Below, in pieces: positions 22,101 through 30,614 of a stretch of 33,486 nucleotides of DNA. Both the position numbers and the translations under genes were made by a program. The stretch lies in the IMG/VR virus record IMGVR_UViG_3300028785_000030, positions 1 to 33,486 of that record. One strand, written 5' to 3'. Each line of letters begins with the position of its first letter. Positions within the stretch are counted from its first letter, which is position 1. The stretch is from a virus. A model generated the notes under the pieces. That model did no database searches, was not told where the DNA came from, and worked only from the letters and a program-made list of their open reading frames with translations.

Positions 22101-22784
22101 ATGGCGACGATCAGCACACTCCTGCCGTATCTCTATAGCCGGGTCGATGAATCCGTAGAGAACGGTCCTGTGTTCTGGAGCCAAAATGAGGCGACCTCAG
22201 CTTTGATGGAGGCAATGTGCGATCTTCTCCTTCTGGTCGGTAGACCCGACATGATCGTGAGCGTTCCGTTCGAGGTGCAACCAAACACGCCGTTCCAGAT
22301 CGTTCCCAAGGGAGTATTTGCCGTTACTGGGCTACAAGGCCCAGTGTCCGAAGTCTGGAAAGTGACGCTGCAAGACCTCGACGGCGCGCAGGTGGCAGGG
22401 CCGGACTGGGAGCAGGACATCGGCGATTCGATCACGACATGGGCGCCGCTCGGCTTCACAAAGTTCATCGTGCATCCATCGGTTGCGCAAGCACAGACTG
22501 TGCTTCTCACCGGCATCGCATCGCCAGTGACGGATATGTGGCCGTACGGGGGGAGCGAAGCGGTTCCGTTCCATTCGGAAACATTTCAGGCTTTGGAGAA
22601 ATATGCAGCTTCATACCTGCAATTTAAGGCGGGCGGCGGGGACTTCAAGGCGTCGATGGCCGATTATGAATCGTATCTTGCAGATGCGAAGCGCATGACG
22701 GCTCTGGAAAACAGGCGCGATCCATTCGTGTTTTCTGGCTCGGTTGGTGCTCAGATAGTGGCCAACCCCACTACGCAGCGATAG
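22101..22784 (+). CDS. Head-tail adaptor-like protein (DUF6682-type)
   Basis: It starts immediately after the previous stop (TAA ATG). The 227-residue product has the layout of phage adaptor proteins. There is an N-terminal helix pair (FWSQNEATSALMEAMCDLLLLVGRPDMIV), a beta domain (PKGVFAVTGLQGPVSEVWKV), then the diagnostic pattern KFIVHPSVAQAQTVLL...A-SPV, and a C-terminal helix bundle (ALEKYAASYLQFKAG). Such proteins sit between portal and tail in short-tailed phages. Assignment is from pattern and context, not from a search. Confidence 0.55.
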   Translation: MATISTLLPYLYSRVDESVENGPVFWSQNEATSALMEAMCDLLLLVGRPDMIVSVPFEVQPNTPFQIVPKGVFAVTGLQGPVSEVWKVTLQDLDGAQVAGPDWEQDIGDSITTWAPLGFTKFIVHPSVAQAQTVLLTGIASPVTDMWPYGGSEAVPFHSETFQALEKYAASYLQFKAGGGDFKASMADYESYLADAKRMTALENRRDPFVFSGSVGAQIVANPTTQR

Positions 22785-22820
22785 ACGAACAGCGGTACAA
22801 TTCAAAGACGAGGTGAACCG

Positions 22821-23234
22821 ATGAAAATTCAAGACCTACATGGACGTGTTGAGAAGTGCTGGTGTACTAACAGCGACCCTGCGAAGCCGATGTCCTGCGC
22901 GAGGTGCTTTTGCAGAGGATTCGTCGCCGCTTGCCTTCAGTGCAATGCGACCGGACAGATCGAGGAAGCGGTTGCTGGCGGAGCCAAGGGGACGATGCTC
23001 ACCACATGCCCCGGATGTGGCGGAACAAAGTTCTTCGGAGTCAACAAGCCTGCCGACTGGGATCAAACGCATCCCGAAGCCATTCCACAGCCAGACGGCG
23101 ATTCCGCGCCCGTAGAGGCCGCTGGTGACCGTCCTGCGGTTCCGGTATATCCAGACGCCAAGGCTGCGCTCAAGGCCGACACTGCGGGCTGGCAGACGCC
23201 TCCGCTGCGTCCTTCTGGCAATGCGGCGGCATAG
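22821..23234 (+). CDS. DnaJ-type zinc-finger-like protein
   Basis: ATG after AAGACGAGGTG. The 137-residue product has four Cys pairs: CWCTN, CARCFCRGF, CLQCNATGQ and CPGCGGTKFFG, spread over residues 13-72. This resembles the CxxCxGxG zinc domain of DnaJ, but without the J domain and with imperfect second Gly positions. The rest is Pro/Ala-rich and likely disordered. A phage chaperone-like role in tail assembly is possible; an RNA- or protein-binding zinc finger is an alternative. Confidence 0.6.
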   Translation: MKIQDLHGRVEKCWCTNSDPAKPMSCARCFCRGFVAACLQCNATGQIEEAVAGGAKGTMLTTCPGCGGTKFFGVNKPADWDQTHPEAIPQPDGDSAPVEAAGDRPAVPVYPDAKAALKADTAGWQTPPLRPSGNAAA

Positions 23235-23251
23235 GTAGAGGACGGTGAGCA

Positions 23252-24352
23252 ATGGCAGCCATAGGGGTCGGGTACAGGACGGTAGCGGATGTTCTAGCAG
23301 AGGTGAGCCTCCATTTGCTCGAACCCATCTGTCAGGCGGTCTGCACGAACTTCGCCGCCGGCCCGATCATCACGGTCTCCAACCAAACTGCGATGTACGA
23401 TGGAGCGCAAGTTGTGGTTGGCTGGGGACTGAGCACCGCAGAAGTTGTGACCATCACCTCGGTCAATGGCGGCGGGACGATCAACACGACTGCGCTGGTC
23501 AACTCCCATAATCCAGGCGAGACGATTCTTGCGCCGACGTTTCCGAGCCAGGTTCCTGTGGACGAGTTCTTTACCCAAGCCCAAATGATCGAATGGATCA
23601 GTCGAGCGAACAATGAACTGCTCAGTCAAGTTCCGGTTGCCTATCTGGTTTCCTACCAGAACCTCCTCTATGGTCAAGTCTTCCAGAACACGCCATCGAA
23701 TTGTATCGAGATCAACCGTGTCGCGGCATCGACGTACTACTGTGCGCTCACATCTCTGACGCGAACGAACGATGAAGTTGTCGCAGTCGCGCAATCTCCG
23801 CACGGCCTTGCAAAAGGTTCGACGATCTTCGTTCAGAATGCCACGGCGGGATTCGGCGGAGTCTTCGAGGTGGACACAATCATCTCGCCGACAAGTTTCA
23901 GTTACCCTCAGACTGCGGCGGATGGCAGCGCAACTGGCGGGGCGATTCTCTACTTCTCGCGGATTTACGAAACGACACAAGCCGAAATAACCATGACGGA
24001 CAGGACATGGCGCAACGATTTCGTGCCTACTCCAACCGCGTGGGCGGAAGACAGGGCTGGACTATATCGGTGGCTCGTGAACGGTAAGCCTTCATCGAAT
24101 TATCCCGTCGAACTTCTGTGCAGTATCCGCGACAGCGACACGCTTGGGCTACTCGATGGATTTCTGATACCCGATACGCTGGTCTACCTGCTATCCTACA
24201 AGGTCATGGCGTATGCTTTGGGTTCGGAAAATGAACAGTCAGATCCAGCTCGTTCGCAGTATTGCCAGATGCGTTTTGACCGTGGCGTAGCAGCGGTGCG
24301 CAGGTATTTGGAAGGCTTCCAATTGAACCCGAAAGGGCAGAGCAATGGCTAA
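23252..24352 (+). CDS. Tail/adaptor structural protein
   Basis: ATG 23252 preceded by GGTGA. The 366-residue product has helical ends around a beta-rich centre. Near residue 110 it has QMIEWISRANNELLSQVP, then an inserted beta domain (NDEVVAVAQSPHGLAKGSTI; FEVDTIISPTSFSYP, about residues 170-220) resembling the neck-type domain at 15979. The last third reads like podovirus tail-joining proteins: SDTLGLLDGFLIPDTLVY, LSYKVMAYALGSENEQ and RFDRGVAAVRRYLEG. It overlaps the next start by 8 bp. Confidence 0.55.
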   Translation: MAAIGVGYRTVADVLAEVSLHLLEPICQAVCTNFAAGPIITVSNQTAMYDGAQVVVGWGLSTAEVVTITSVNGGGTINTTALVNSHNPGETILAPTFPSQVPVDEFFTQAQMIEWISRANNELLSQVPVAYLVSYQNLLYGQVFQNTPSNCIEINRVAASTYYCALTSLTRTNDEVVAVAQSPHGLAKGSTIFVQNATAGFGGVFEVDTIISPTSFSYPQTAADGSATGGAILYFSRIYETTQAEITMTDRTWRNDFVPTPTAWAEDRAGLYRWLVNGKPSSNYPVELLCSIRDSDTLGLLDGFLIPDTLVYLLSYKVMAYALGSENEQSDPARSQYCQMRFDRGVAAVRRYLEGFQLNPKGQSNG

Positions 24353-25103
24353 TTCTGGCAAGCCAACGACTCCAATTCTCGGAGGCCAGCTCAAGCTCTC
24401 CGACCTTCAAGAAGAGGGTCTGCCGTTTCTGAATGCGTGGAAGGCGCAGATCGAGAATCAGGTCAACAAACTCTCTGGGGCGACAGGACCGACACAACTT
24501 CCCGCTGGCGTGGACGTGAAGGGAAGCACGGTCTCAAACATCGGTGAGCCACAGTCTCCAACAGATGCAATCAGCAAAGCCCACGCGGAGAAGAATTACT
24601 CGGCAGCGGCTCTCGCGCCGAAGTTGGAATCCGGCAGCAGTTCGGCCCTCAAATCCTATCGCCAGTTGAACTCGAAGCAGCAGAGAGAGTCGTACTCCGA
24701 CTTTCTGGAATCCTGTATGAGCACGGCTCCGACGACAAACAGCAGTAGCATCGCGGCAACAGGGCCGGTCGGCGGATCGGCTACAGTCACAATCTCAGCC
24801 GGGTCGCACCAATTTGTTTCAGGAAATCAAAACAGTTATGCGCAGCGGTCAGACACGCTTGCTTTGCCGGGATCAGGACAGTCAGTCTATTACTACTCGT
24901 TGACGAAAGGGAGTCAGACATTGGCGTTGGCTGGGCCGTACACGGACGATACACAGCAAAATAGGCTCTCCGTCAACCAGGACGGCACTACGCTGGTAGC
25001 GGTCGCGGCAGTAAACTCCAGCGGATTAATTGCGCAACAGTCGGCAGCAGGGACGACAAGCCCGGCGTCCACGGGAAATTTCCGTCTACTTGCGCGACTT
25101 TAG
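24345..25103 (+). CDS. Tail-fibre-like protein
   Basis: ATG 24345 overlaps the end of the previous gene. The 252-residue product has a helical N-terminus (LSDLQEEGLPFLNAWKAQIE) that may attach to the tail. It is followed by the fibre hinge signature VSNIGEPQSPTDAISKAHAE (compare N-[IV]-G-x-P-x-x-P-x-DAV-x-K in many tail fibres), then a Ser/Thr/Gly-rich beta region up to the C-terminus. It is shorter than full fibres, so it may be an adaptor or truncated fibre. No catalytic motif is seen. Confidence 0.55.
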   Translation: MANSGKPTTPILGGQLKLSDLQEEGLPFLNAWKAQIENQVNKLSGATGPTQLPAGVDVKGSTVSNIGEPQSPTDAISKAHAEKNYSAAALAPKLESGSSSALKSYRQLNSKQQRESYSDFLESCMSTAPTTNSSSIAATGPVGGSATVTISAGSHQFVSGNQNSYAQRSDTLALPGSGQSVYYYSLTKGSQTLALAGPYTDDTQQNRLSVNQDGTTLVAVAAVNSSGLIAQQSAAGTTSPASTGNFRLLARL

Positions 25104-25144
25104 ACGTTGTGCTAGGAACGAAACGCGGTTATCCTTTACTTGTT

Positions 25145-25462
25145 ATGGCCTTAGAGATTCTCAAGTCCGACATCGACCGCTCCAGTGGACATATCACGGT
25201 GCAGGTGAGAGTTGTCGAAAAACACGCCGATGGACATATTAGCCACGGGCCTCTTGAGACGGTCGGCATCGACCACGCTTCTCTGACAGCGAAGTATCAC
25301 TGCTCAGAGAATGCGACTCCCTCCGAAGTTGAGGCTTGCCTGACGAAGTGGCTGGCCGAACATCACGCTGGAGCGGTGCTGCGTAAGCGCGCTCTTGAGC
25401 AGCGCAGCGGAGTTGTGTCGGGAATGGCTGGAAAGACCTTGAACTTTGGCGAGGGAGCGTAA
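25145..25462 (+). CDS. Small tail-region protein, unknown
   Basis: I favour ATG 25145 (105 residues), but a GTG at 25109 is possible; neither has a clear Shine-Dalgarno sequence. Upstream, TTGTGC (25107-25112), 17 bp and TATCCT (25130-25135) form a weak promoter ending nine bases before the ATG, so a leaderless start is conceivable. The product reads ITVQVRVVEKHADGHISHG, then CSENATPSEVEACLTKWLAE and AVLRKRALEQRSG. The mix of a beta hairpin and two helices is not recognisable. It overlaps the start of the tail-hub gene (TAATG). Confidence 0.5.
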   Translation: MALEILKSDIDRSSGHITVQVRVVEKHADGHISHGPLETVGIDHASLTAKYHCSENATPSEVEACLTKWLAEHHAGAVLRKRALEQRSGVVSGMAGKTLNFGEGA

Positions 25463-28400
25463 TGGCGCAGGAAACGAAAGCCTACGCGCCCATAGAGTTC
25501 CTGTTTAAAAGCCACGGCCTACTGGCTCGATACGCAAGTGACAGAAATCCCGAATACGCATACTTTGATTTCCGCAACTGTTTAGAGCGTTCAGAAGAGT
25601 CTTTGAGTACCCGCTTGGGGACGATGATTTTGAACCGTGATCCTGTTGGCGCGAGCGACCTAAACTACTTCTTTGACTCTCCTGTCACGTCGCTGGCGAA
25701 GCTGACCTACGCTGGTTCTCCGTCACGGTATGCAGGTCTGTCTGACGGTTCGCTCTGGCGTCGCAACTCGAACGCGCAGGGTGCATACACACAGATTTAC
25801 ACCGGACTCTCTGGCAATCCTTTTCAGACGGTAGTGGCATCCTGCTACGAGACGAGCCAAGCATACCTCTTCATCTACGATGGGGACTATTCGATCAAGG
25901 ACTCTGGCACGGGAAATCCGCAGTTGACCGGCATCGACCCGCCGGCGCAGACGGCGAACACTCAACCATACTCGCCACTCCTGACGCTGATTGACAACTT
26001 CAACCCGGCAAACACTTACACTTCGGAGAACTTCTCGATTGCTTGGGCCTCGACAGCGGTTACGACTCTAAATGCAGCGACCTCGCAACAGATTACCGAC
26101 TTCCCTGAATTTCTCGGAATAACAAACAATTCAGGCGGAACCCCGAGTGGCCCATTCAGTGCCTCGACGGGGCCGTTTTTTACCACTGAGACCGCTTCGC
26201 TGATTCGCGGCGGAGGAGACTCGGGAGGAGGAGTAAGCCATTTTGTCTCCCCGTCGTTCTACGGTTTCCCCTCGACCGTGCTGGGCTTGCTCGATGTCGT
26301 GACTCTGAGTGTCGTCACTGTCTCCTACAATGGGTCTGTCAATCTTGGAACCTGGTCGTCCCTATCGGGAACTATGCAGTACGAGTACAGCTTGGATAAC
26401 GGTGTTTCATGGACGCCCTTCTACACCTACTCTCAGACCTTGAGTGGGTGGTCTTCGTCTGTGTCGTCAGAAATTCCGGTGACGGTTACGGCTGCGATCT
26501 CAGGTCTGACCAACCTCAACACTGTGCGGTTGAGGTATGTGGGCGACATCCAGGGAAACGCCAGCAACACCTTCTCTCCGGTCTACATCACCGGACAGAT
26601 CAATGCGATCACGGCGACCATCGACAACAACGCAGCATCCGATCCGTTCGATGGAGTTCAGGACGGAATGCTCGCTGTATTGGGGACGACCGATCCAACT
26701 CCGGTCACGATTGCCTCTGTCGCCAGCGCCACTCTGATCGGCGGCGTTTATACGCAACTTCTGGTCACGACGCAGACCGCACACGGACTAGCCGCGAACT
26801 CGCTATGCTCCGTCTACGGAACCAACAATGATCTGGTGGATGGATTTTACGTTGTGCAGTCGGCCCCGAACGCTACGACGTATCTCGTCAATTTCTACTC
26901 TGTGGTCTATCTTTCGGCGACAGGCGGATTCAGTTACGGAGGGCAACCCGCTCCGTCAACATGCGTGGTCGCCAACCATCAAGGAACTCCGTACCCAAGC
27001 CAATTCTCAGGGTGGGGATTCTATGAGCAAGTTCCTCTGGCTCAAATATCGTTTCCAGTGTGGGCATGGTCTGGCAGTGTAGCGCAAAACACAACCATAA
27101 ACGCACCGGCAAAAGTCGGCCACACGGTCAATCTCGATCTCTCGATCAACAATCAGGTCACGGATGACGACTTGATCGTTCTGACACTGCTCGTGTCCGA
27201 TCCGGCAGCGATCGACAATATCCGCCTTCAGTTCGACGTGCGAGGTTCCGACTACAGTTCGAGCTACTACTACAAGGACATCTCTCCAGCATACTATCAG
27301 CAGGGCGTAAGCGGGGTGCAGGATGCCTACGCGTCCACGGAGCAGCAGATCCTTGCGGACTCGGTTGGACTTCTGAGTGGGGCGACGCCGGGTTCAATCA
27401 CCGCACAGCTTCAGCCGGGGACGTTTTCTACAGGCGAGAGTTCGTGGCAGACCGTCTATCTGAGACGTGGAGATTTTGTTGCGGTCGGCACAGCGGGGAA
27501 ACCGGGCCTCGACTGGAGCGCAATCACCGGATGGCAACTCGTCATCACCACGAACACTGTGGGGAGTTCGACAGTCGCCTGCAACGGCCTCTATCTTCAG
27601 TGGGGATACGGGCCATCGAGCTTCGGCGGAGTCGGGTACGACTACCGCTATATCTACTACGATGCGAACACGGGAACTCCATCGAATCCCGCACCCGAAC
27701 AGCAATTCAATCTTCTCTACGGATGGCTCTCGTCGCTCTCGGCTCCGATTTACTTGCGGCAGGCAAGTCAGACTACCGGACTTTACTCCAGCGATCCACA
27801 GGTCACGCACGTTCGGATATATCGCCGCGGCGGAACCTACAACGACAACTGGAGACAGATCGACCAAATCCCCAACATCACCGGCGGCGGGGTGTTCTAC
27901 TACAAGGACGTGATCGCCGATGCGGTAATCGCACAGGCTCAGACTCTTGTTCTGGACAATGATCCCCCGGTCACGTCTTCCCTGAGAACGCCGATTCAGA
28001 CGACGCTGCTCAACACTCCGTCATCTCCGGGGACGGGGGTCTATTCTACATTTGCTCCGCAGACGATGCAGGTAGCGCAGACCGCCGCCGTCTTCGTGCC
28101 GAACCAGATCGTCGATGTCGGCAACGCGAACAATCTGGAACAGGTCTCCGTGACCACCGGCGGGACAGGGCAGTTCACCGCTACGCTCCGTCTCCAGCAC
28201 AACGCGGGCGAGCCGGTCAACGTCTACGCGGTTCCGAGACAGTCATGCAATCTTTGCGCTTTGGCTTACGATCAAGTATGGCTTGCGGGGGACAAGAACA
28301 ATCCGCACTACCTCTACTTCTCGAAGAAGAATCAGCCGGAAAACTTTGGGCCAGAAGACTACATCCCAGTCGGAAGCCCGGACTTTCCCATCGTGATCGT

Positions 28401-29589
28401 GGTGAACTGGCGCGGGACGTTGTTCGTGGCGACGACGCAAACGTGGTGGCTGATTGTCGGTGGCGCACAGCCGTACCCGCAGCCCACAGGGTCGATTCAT
28501 GGCGCGGTTGCTTCTGAGGGCTGGACGCAGGATGAAGGCGGAGTGGGCTTCAGGAGTGCGGACGGCTGGCGCCGCTTCGGTGGAGCCGACGGTGCGTATG
28601 TTACCCTGCCGGTCGAGTTCCTCTTCAAGCAGACGCCATTGACTCCGGTGCCGTTGACTGACCCCACGCAGATTGCGAATGACGTGTTCGCATACTTCAA
28701 TAATGTTACGTTTGGCAGCTACGTCAGCCTCGACAGCGGCAAGCGATACAGGCTGGCATTCGATCATAACTACAGCCGATTCCGCTATGACGATGTTGCC
28801 GCGACTGCGATGCTGTGGGAGCGCGACACGAATATGCTACTTGCCGGAGTCCCGGCTCCAGCGGCCTTCCCGAACAAGTACGCCATCGTGCAGGACCAGG
28901 TGCCAAATCAGGACTACGACGACGGCGGATGGCAGAGCGGCGCTTTAGTCCAAACTCCCATCGAACTCATCAATCAGATTCCGTACCAAGATCTCGGCGC
29001 GCCGCACTTCCCGAAGCAGTGGAACACGGTCGAAGTGGACGCGAACACCTACGGGCAAACGCTCACTGTTGTCCTCAACTTCGACGACGGAATTGCGCCT
29101 CTGACCCTGGGGACGATCAACACGAGCGAGCGGCAGAAGATTCAATTGAAGGTCAATGGCGGAGACGGGCAGGAATCGTACAAGTGCAGCCCTGCTTTGA
29201 CTGGAGATGTGACGGTAGCGCCGTTCATCTACCAATTGAATATCTACGCGGACGTGCTGGCGGCGAACAGGACATCATTGGATTCCTACTTCCAGAAATT
29301 CGGAATCGACGCGAGCAAAATCTGCAAGAACGTCTATCTCGACTACACCTCGACGACGACGGTTTCTCTCGCCTTCTACACCGACGGGAGTTCGACGCCG
29401 TACTACACATTCACACTTCCGGTGAATCCAGATCGCGCGATTATCCGCGTTCGGCTCCCGGCATTGAAATTCAGGACGTGGCGGATGATCGCTCTCAGCA
29501 CTGCGCCGATGCAGAATTGGTCGGCTCCGAAATGCGAGTGGCGTCCTGTCCAGAACAATTCGTGGCAAATTGCGGAGGTCGCAACCTAA
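25462..29589 (+). CDS. Very large tail hub / stabilisation-type protein
   Basis: Starts TAATG-coupled; 1375 residues. It is beta-rich throughout with repeated Ig- and propeller-like segments: YSLDNGVSWTPFYTYSQ, the inserted LLVTTQTAHGLAANSLCSVY, and VRLRYVGDIQGN. The C-terminal 400 residues resemble podovirus tail-hub or stabilisation proteins (P22 gp10-like): ALAYDQVWLAGDKNNPHYLY, FSKKNQPENFGPEDYIPVG, VNWRGTLFVATTQTWWLIVG. With no tape measure anywhere in the window, it is the best candidate for the main tail body. Its length exceeds P22 gp10 about threefold, so it may combine hub and additional adhesion domains. It ends in TAATG with the next gene. Confidence 0.65.
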   Translation: MAQETKAYAPIEFLFKSHGLLARYASDRNPEYAYFDFRNCLERSEESLSTRLGTMILNRDPVGASDLNYFFDSPVTSLAKLTYAGSPSRYAGLSDGSLWRRNSNAQGAYTQIYTGLSGNPFQTVVASCYETSQAYLFIYDGDYSIKDSGTGNPQLTGIDPPAQTANTQPYSPLLTLIDNFNPANTYTSENFSIAWASTAVTTLNAATSQQITDFPEFLGITNNSGGTPSGPFSASTGPFFTTETASLIRGGGDSGGGVSHFVSPSFYGFPSTVLGLLDVVTLSVVTVSYNGSVNLGTWSSLSGTMQYEYSLDNGVSWTPFYTYSQTLSGWSSSVSSEIPVTVTAAISGLTNLNTVRLRYVGDIQGNASNTFSPVYITGQINAITATIDNNAASDPFDGVQDGMLAVLGTTDPTPVTIASVASATLIGGVYTQLLVTTQTAHGLAANSLCSVYGTNNDLVDGFYVVQSAPNATTYLVNFYSVVYLSATGGFSYGGQPAPSTCVVANHQGTPYPSQFSGWGFYEQVPLAQISFPVWAWSGSVAQNTTINAPAKVGHTVNLDLSINNQVTDDDLIVLTLLVSDPAAIDNIRLQFDVRGSDYSSSYYYKDISPAYYQQGVSGVQDAYASTEQQILADSVGLLSGATPGSITAQLQPGTFSTGESSWQTVYLRRGDFVAVGTAGKPGLDWSAITGWQLVITTNTVGSSTVACNGLYLQWGYGPSSFGGVGYDYRYIYYDANTGTPSNPAPEQQFNLLYGWLSSLSAPIYLRQASQTTGLYSSDPQVTHVRIYRRGGTYNDNWRQIDQIPNITGGGVFYYKDVIADAVIAQAQTLVLDNDPPVTSSLRTPIQTTLLNTPSSPGTGVYSTFAPQTMQVAQTAAVFVPNQIVDVGNANNLEQVSVTTGGTGQFTATLRLQHNAGEPVNVYAVPRQSCNLCALAYDQVWLAGDKNNPHYLYFSKKNQPENFGPEDYIPVGSPDFPIVIVVNWRGTLFVATTQTWWLIVGGAQPYPQPTGSIHGAVASEGWTQDEGGVGFRSADGWRRFGGADGAYVTLPVEFLFKQTPLTPVPLTDPTQIANDVFAYFNNVTFGSYVSLDSGKRYRLAFDHNYSRFRYDDVAATAMLWERDTNMLLAGVPAPAAFPNKYAIVQDQVPNQDYDDGGWQSGALVQTPIELINQIPYQDLGAPHFPKQWNTVEVDANTYGQTLTVVLNFDDGIAPLTLGTINTSERQKIQLKVNGGDGQESYKCSPALTGDVTVAPFIYQLNIYADVLAANRTSLDSYFQKFGIDASKICKNVYLDYTSTTTVSLAFYTDGSSTPYYTFTLPVNPDRAIIRVRLPALKFRTWRMIALSTAPMQNWSAPKCEWRPVQNNSWQIAEVAT

Positions 29590-29843
29590 TGTCTGAATGT
29601 TGCAGCGAGAAATGTGCGCATCTTGCAAAGCGCGACAAGCGCAAGGTCGTCTGGCTGGTCGATGGACAACCCTACTGTAACGTGTGCTTTTTGAACTGGA
29701 TCGAAGAATCCGGCATGAAGGATGAGCGGATAGTCCGTATGTATGACGACGAAAACCTCTACGCCGACATCCGAACACAGAAGCGCAGACGGCGGACACG
29801 CGAGCCGAATCCCTACGGTGCACCGATGCAAATGAGGGCTTGA
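29589..29843 (+). CDS. Small zinc-finger protein after the tail hub
   Basis: ATG overlaps the previous TAA (TAATG). The 84-residue product has ECCSEKCAHLAK (residues 3-14) and PYCNVCFLNW (about 27-36), a double Cys pair that should bind zinc, separated by a basic beta strand (KRKVVWLVDG). The C-terminus is basic (RTQKRRRRTREPNP). Fold and charge suggest nucleic-acid or anionic-surface binding. Function is unknown. Confidence 0.55.
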   Translation: MSECCSEKCAHLAKRDKRKVVWLVDGQPYCNVCFLNWIEESGMKDERIVRMYDDENLYADIRTQKRRRRTREPNPYGAPMQMRA

Positions 29844-29852
29844 AATCTTTCC

Positions 29853-29881
29853 TTGACCTGCAAGCATGAACCGAGTAGAGT
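29853..29881 (+). promoter_or_regulatory. Promoter with leaderless start for the Tat-signal gene
   Basis: TTGACC (29853-29858, 5 of 6), a 17-bp spacer, and TAGAGT (29876-29881, 4 of 6). ATG 29888 follows six bases later, with no Shine-Dalgarno sequence. The arrangement is nearly identical to the promoter at 776-804. It starts a new transcription unit after the tail genes. Confidence 0.65.
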
Positions 29882-29887
29882 GTCTAC

Positions 29888-30295
29888 ATGCTGAATCGCC
29901 GCAAATTCTTCTCCGTTCTCCCACTCTCCACGCTCGGCTTGGTTGTGCCAGAGGCAAAAGCCGATGAACCTCGCTTGACTAATCCCCTTACGGGATACCC
30001 GATGACGATAGGGGAGTGGCGCGACAGGGCGATGGTGTACCGCGATGCGGTCGAGCGTTTGATTACGGAGAAGGAAAGTATATGGGTGGAGATGACGTGT
30101 CAGCACGAAGCCCACTACAAATGGAAGCAGGGCATCAATGGCGAATGGATACAGGGCGCAATGACACATCCGGCGTGCGGACAAAAGTTCAAAGTCCTTC
30201 GCCTTCCGATCGCGCCGATCTGCCCGAAGTGCGGTTACAGTCAAGATATAAGCCGCCCCGGAATCCGCGAACAATTTCAAGGACAACCCTGCTAA
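29888..30295 (+). CDS. Tat-exported Cys-rich protein
   Basis: The 135-residue product begins MLNRRKFFSVLPLSTLGLVV, a twin-arginine signal (RRKFF, a hydrophobic core, then EAKA as cleavage box). Tat substrates are folded before export and often carry metal; here the mature part has TCQHEAH, HPACG and PICPKCG, a probable zinc or other metal site. The ATG at 29888 is fixed by a promoter placed for a leaderless mRNA. Membership in a phage late region is odd; it may modify the infected cell envelope or exclude other phages. No enzyme family is recognised. Confidence 0.6.
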   Translation: MLNRRKFFSVLPLSTLGLVVPEAKADEPRLTNPLTGYPMTIGEWRDRAMVYRDAVERLITEKESIWVEMTCQHEAHYKWKQGINGEWIQGAMTHPACGQKFKVLRLPIAPICPKCGYSQDISRPGIREQFQGQPC

Positions 30296-30336
30296 CGTAA
30301 TCCCGCGAACCACCAACCTGAAAGACGAGGACACAA

Positions 30337-30612
30337 ATGGATATCACTCTGAAGTTGGAAGCGCAAAACTGGTCTGAACGGACACCCACCAAAACTCAAC
30401 TCGAAAACCACATGGGCGACCTGTCGAGCTACCTCAACAAGCTGGCCGGAGCACTGCTGGCGACCGGTGAGTTCACCATCGCAGATCAGCCGATTGCAAC
30501 CGTGCTGAATGCGGCTGGCGCGCTGAAGGCCGCGAAGGAGCAGTTCGCTGGCGCAACCACTACGGGGATTGTTCCTCCTAACCCGCGTCCGCAGATGGTT
30601 CCGAGAGGGTAG
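30337..30612 (+). CDS. Small helical protein, unknown
   Basis: ATG after AAGACGAGG. The 91-residue product has an N-terminal beta strand (ITLKLEAQNW), then an amphipathic helix (TQLENHMGDLSSYLNKLAGA), a second helix (NAAGALKAAKEQFAG) and a Pro-rich tail (VPPNPRPQMVPRG). No membrane segment is present. It directly precedes a membrane-protein gene and may be expressed with it. Confidence 0.55.
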   Translation: MDITLKLEAQNWSERTPTKTQLENHMGDLSSYLNKLAGALLATGEFTIADQPIATVLNAAGALKAAKEQFAGATTTGIVPPNPRPQMVPRG

Positions 30613-30614
30613 CC

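Noticed and set aside
28815-29588. Long + frame overlapping the tail-hub gene in another phase
   Set aside because: Only its end (from ATG 29589) is a real gene; the earlier part is the shadow of the hub gene, Arg/His-rich without motif.
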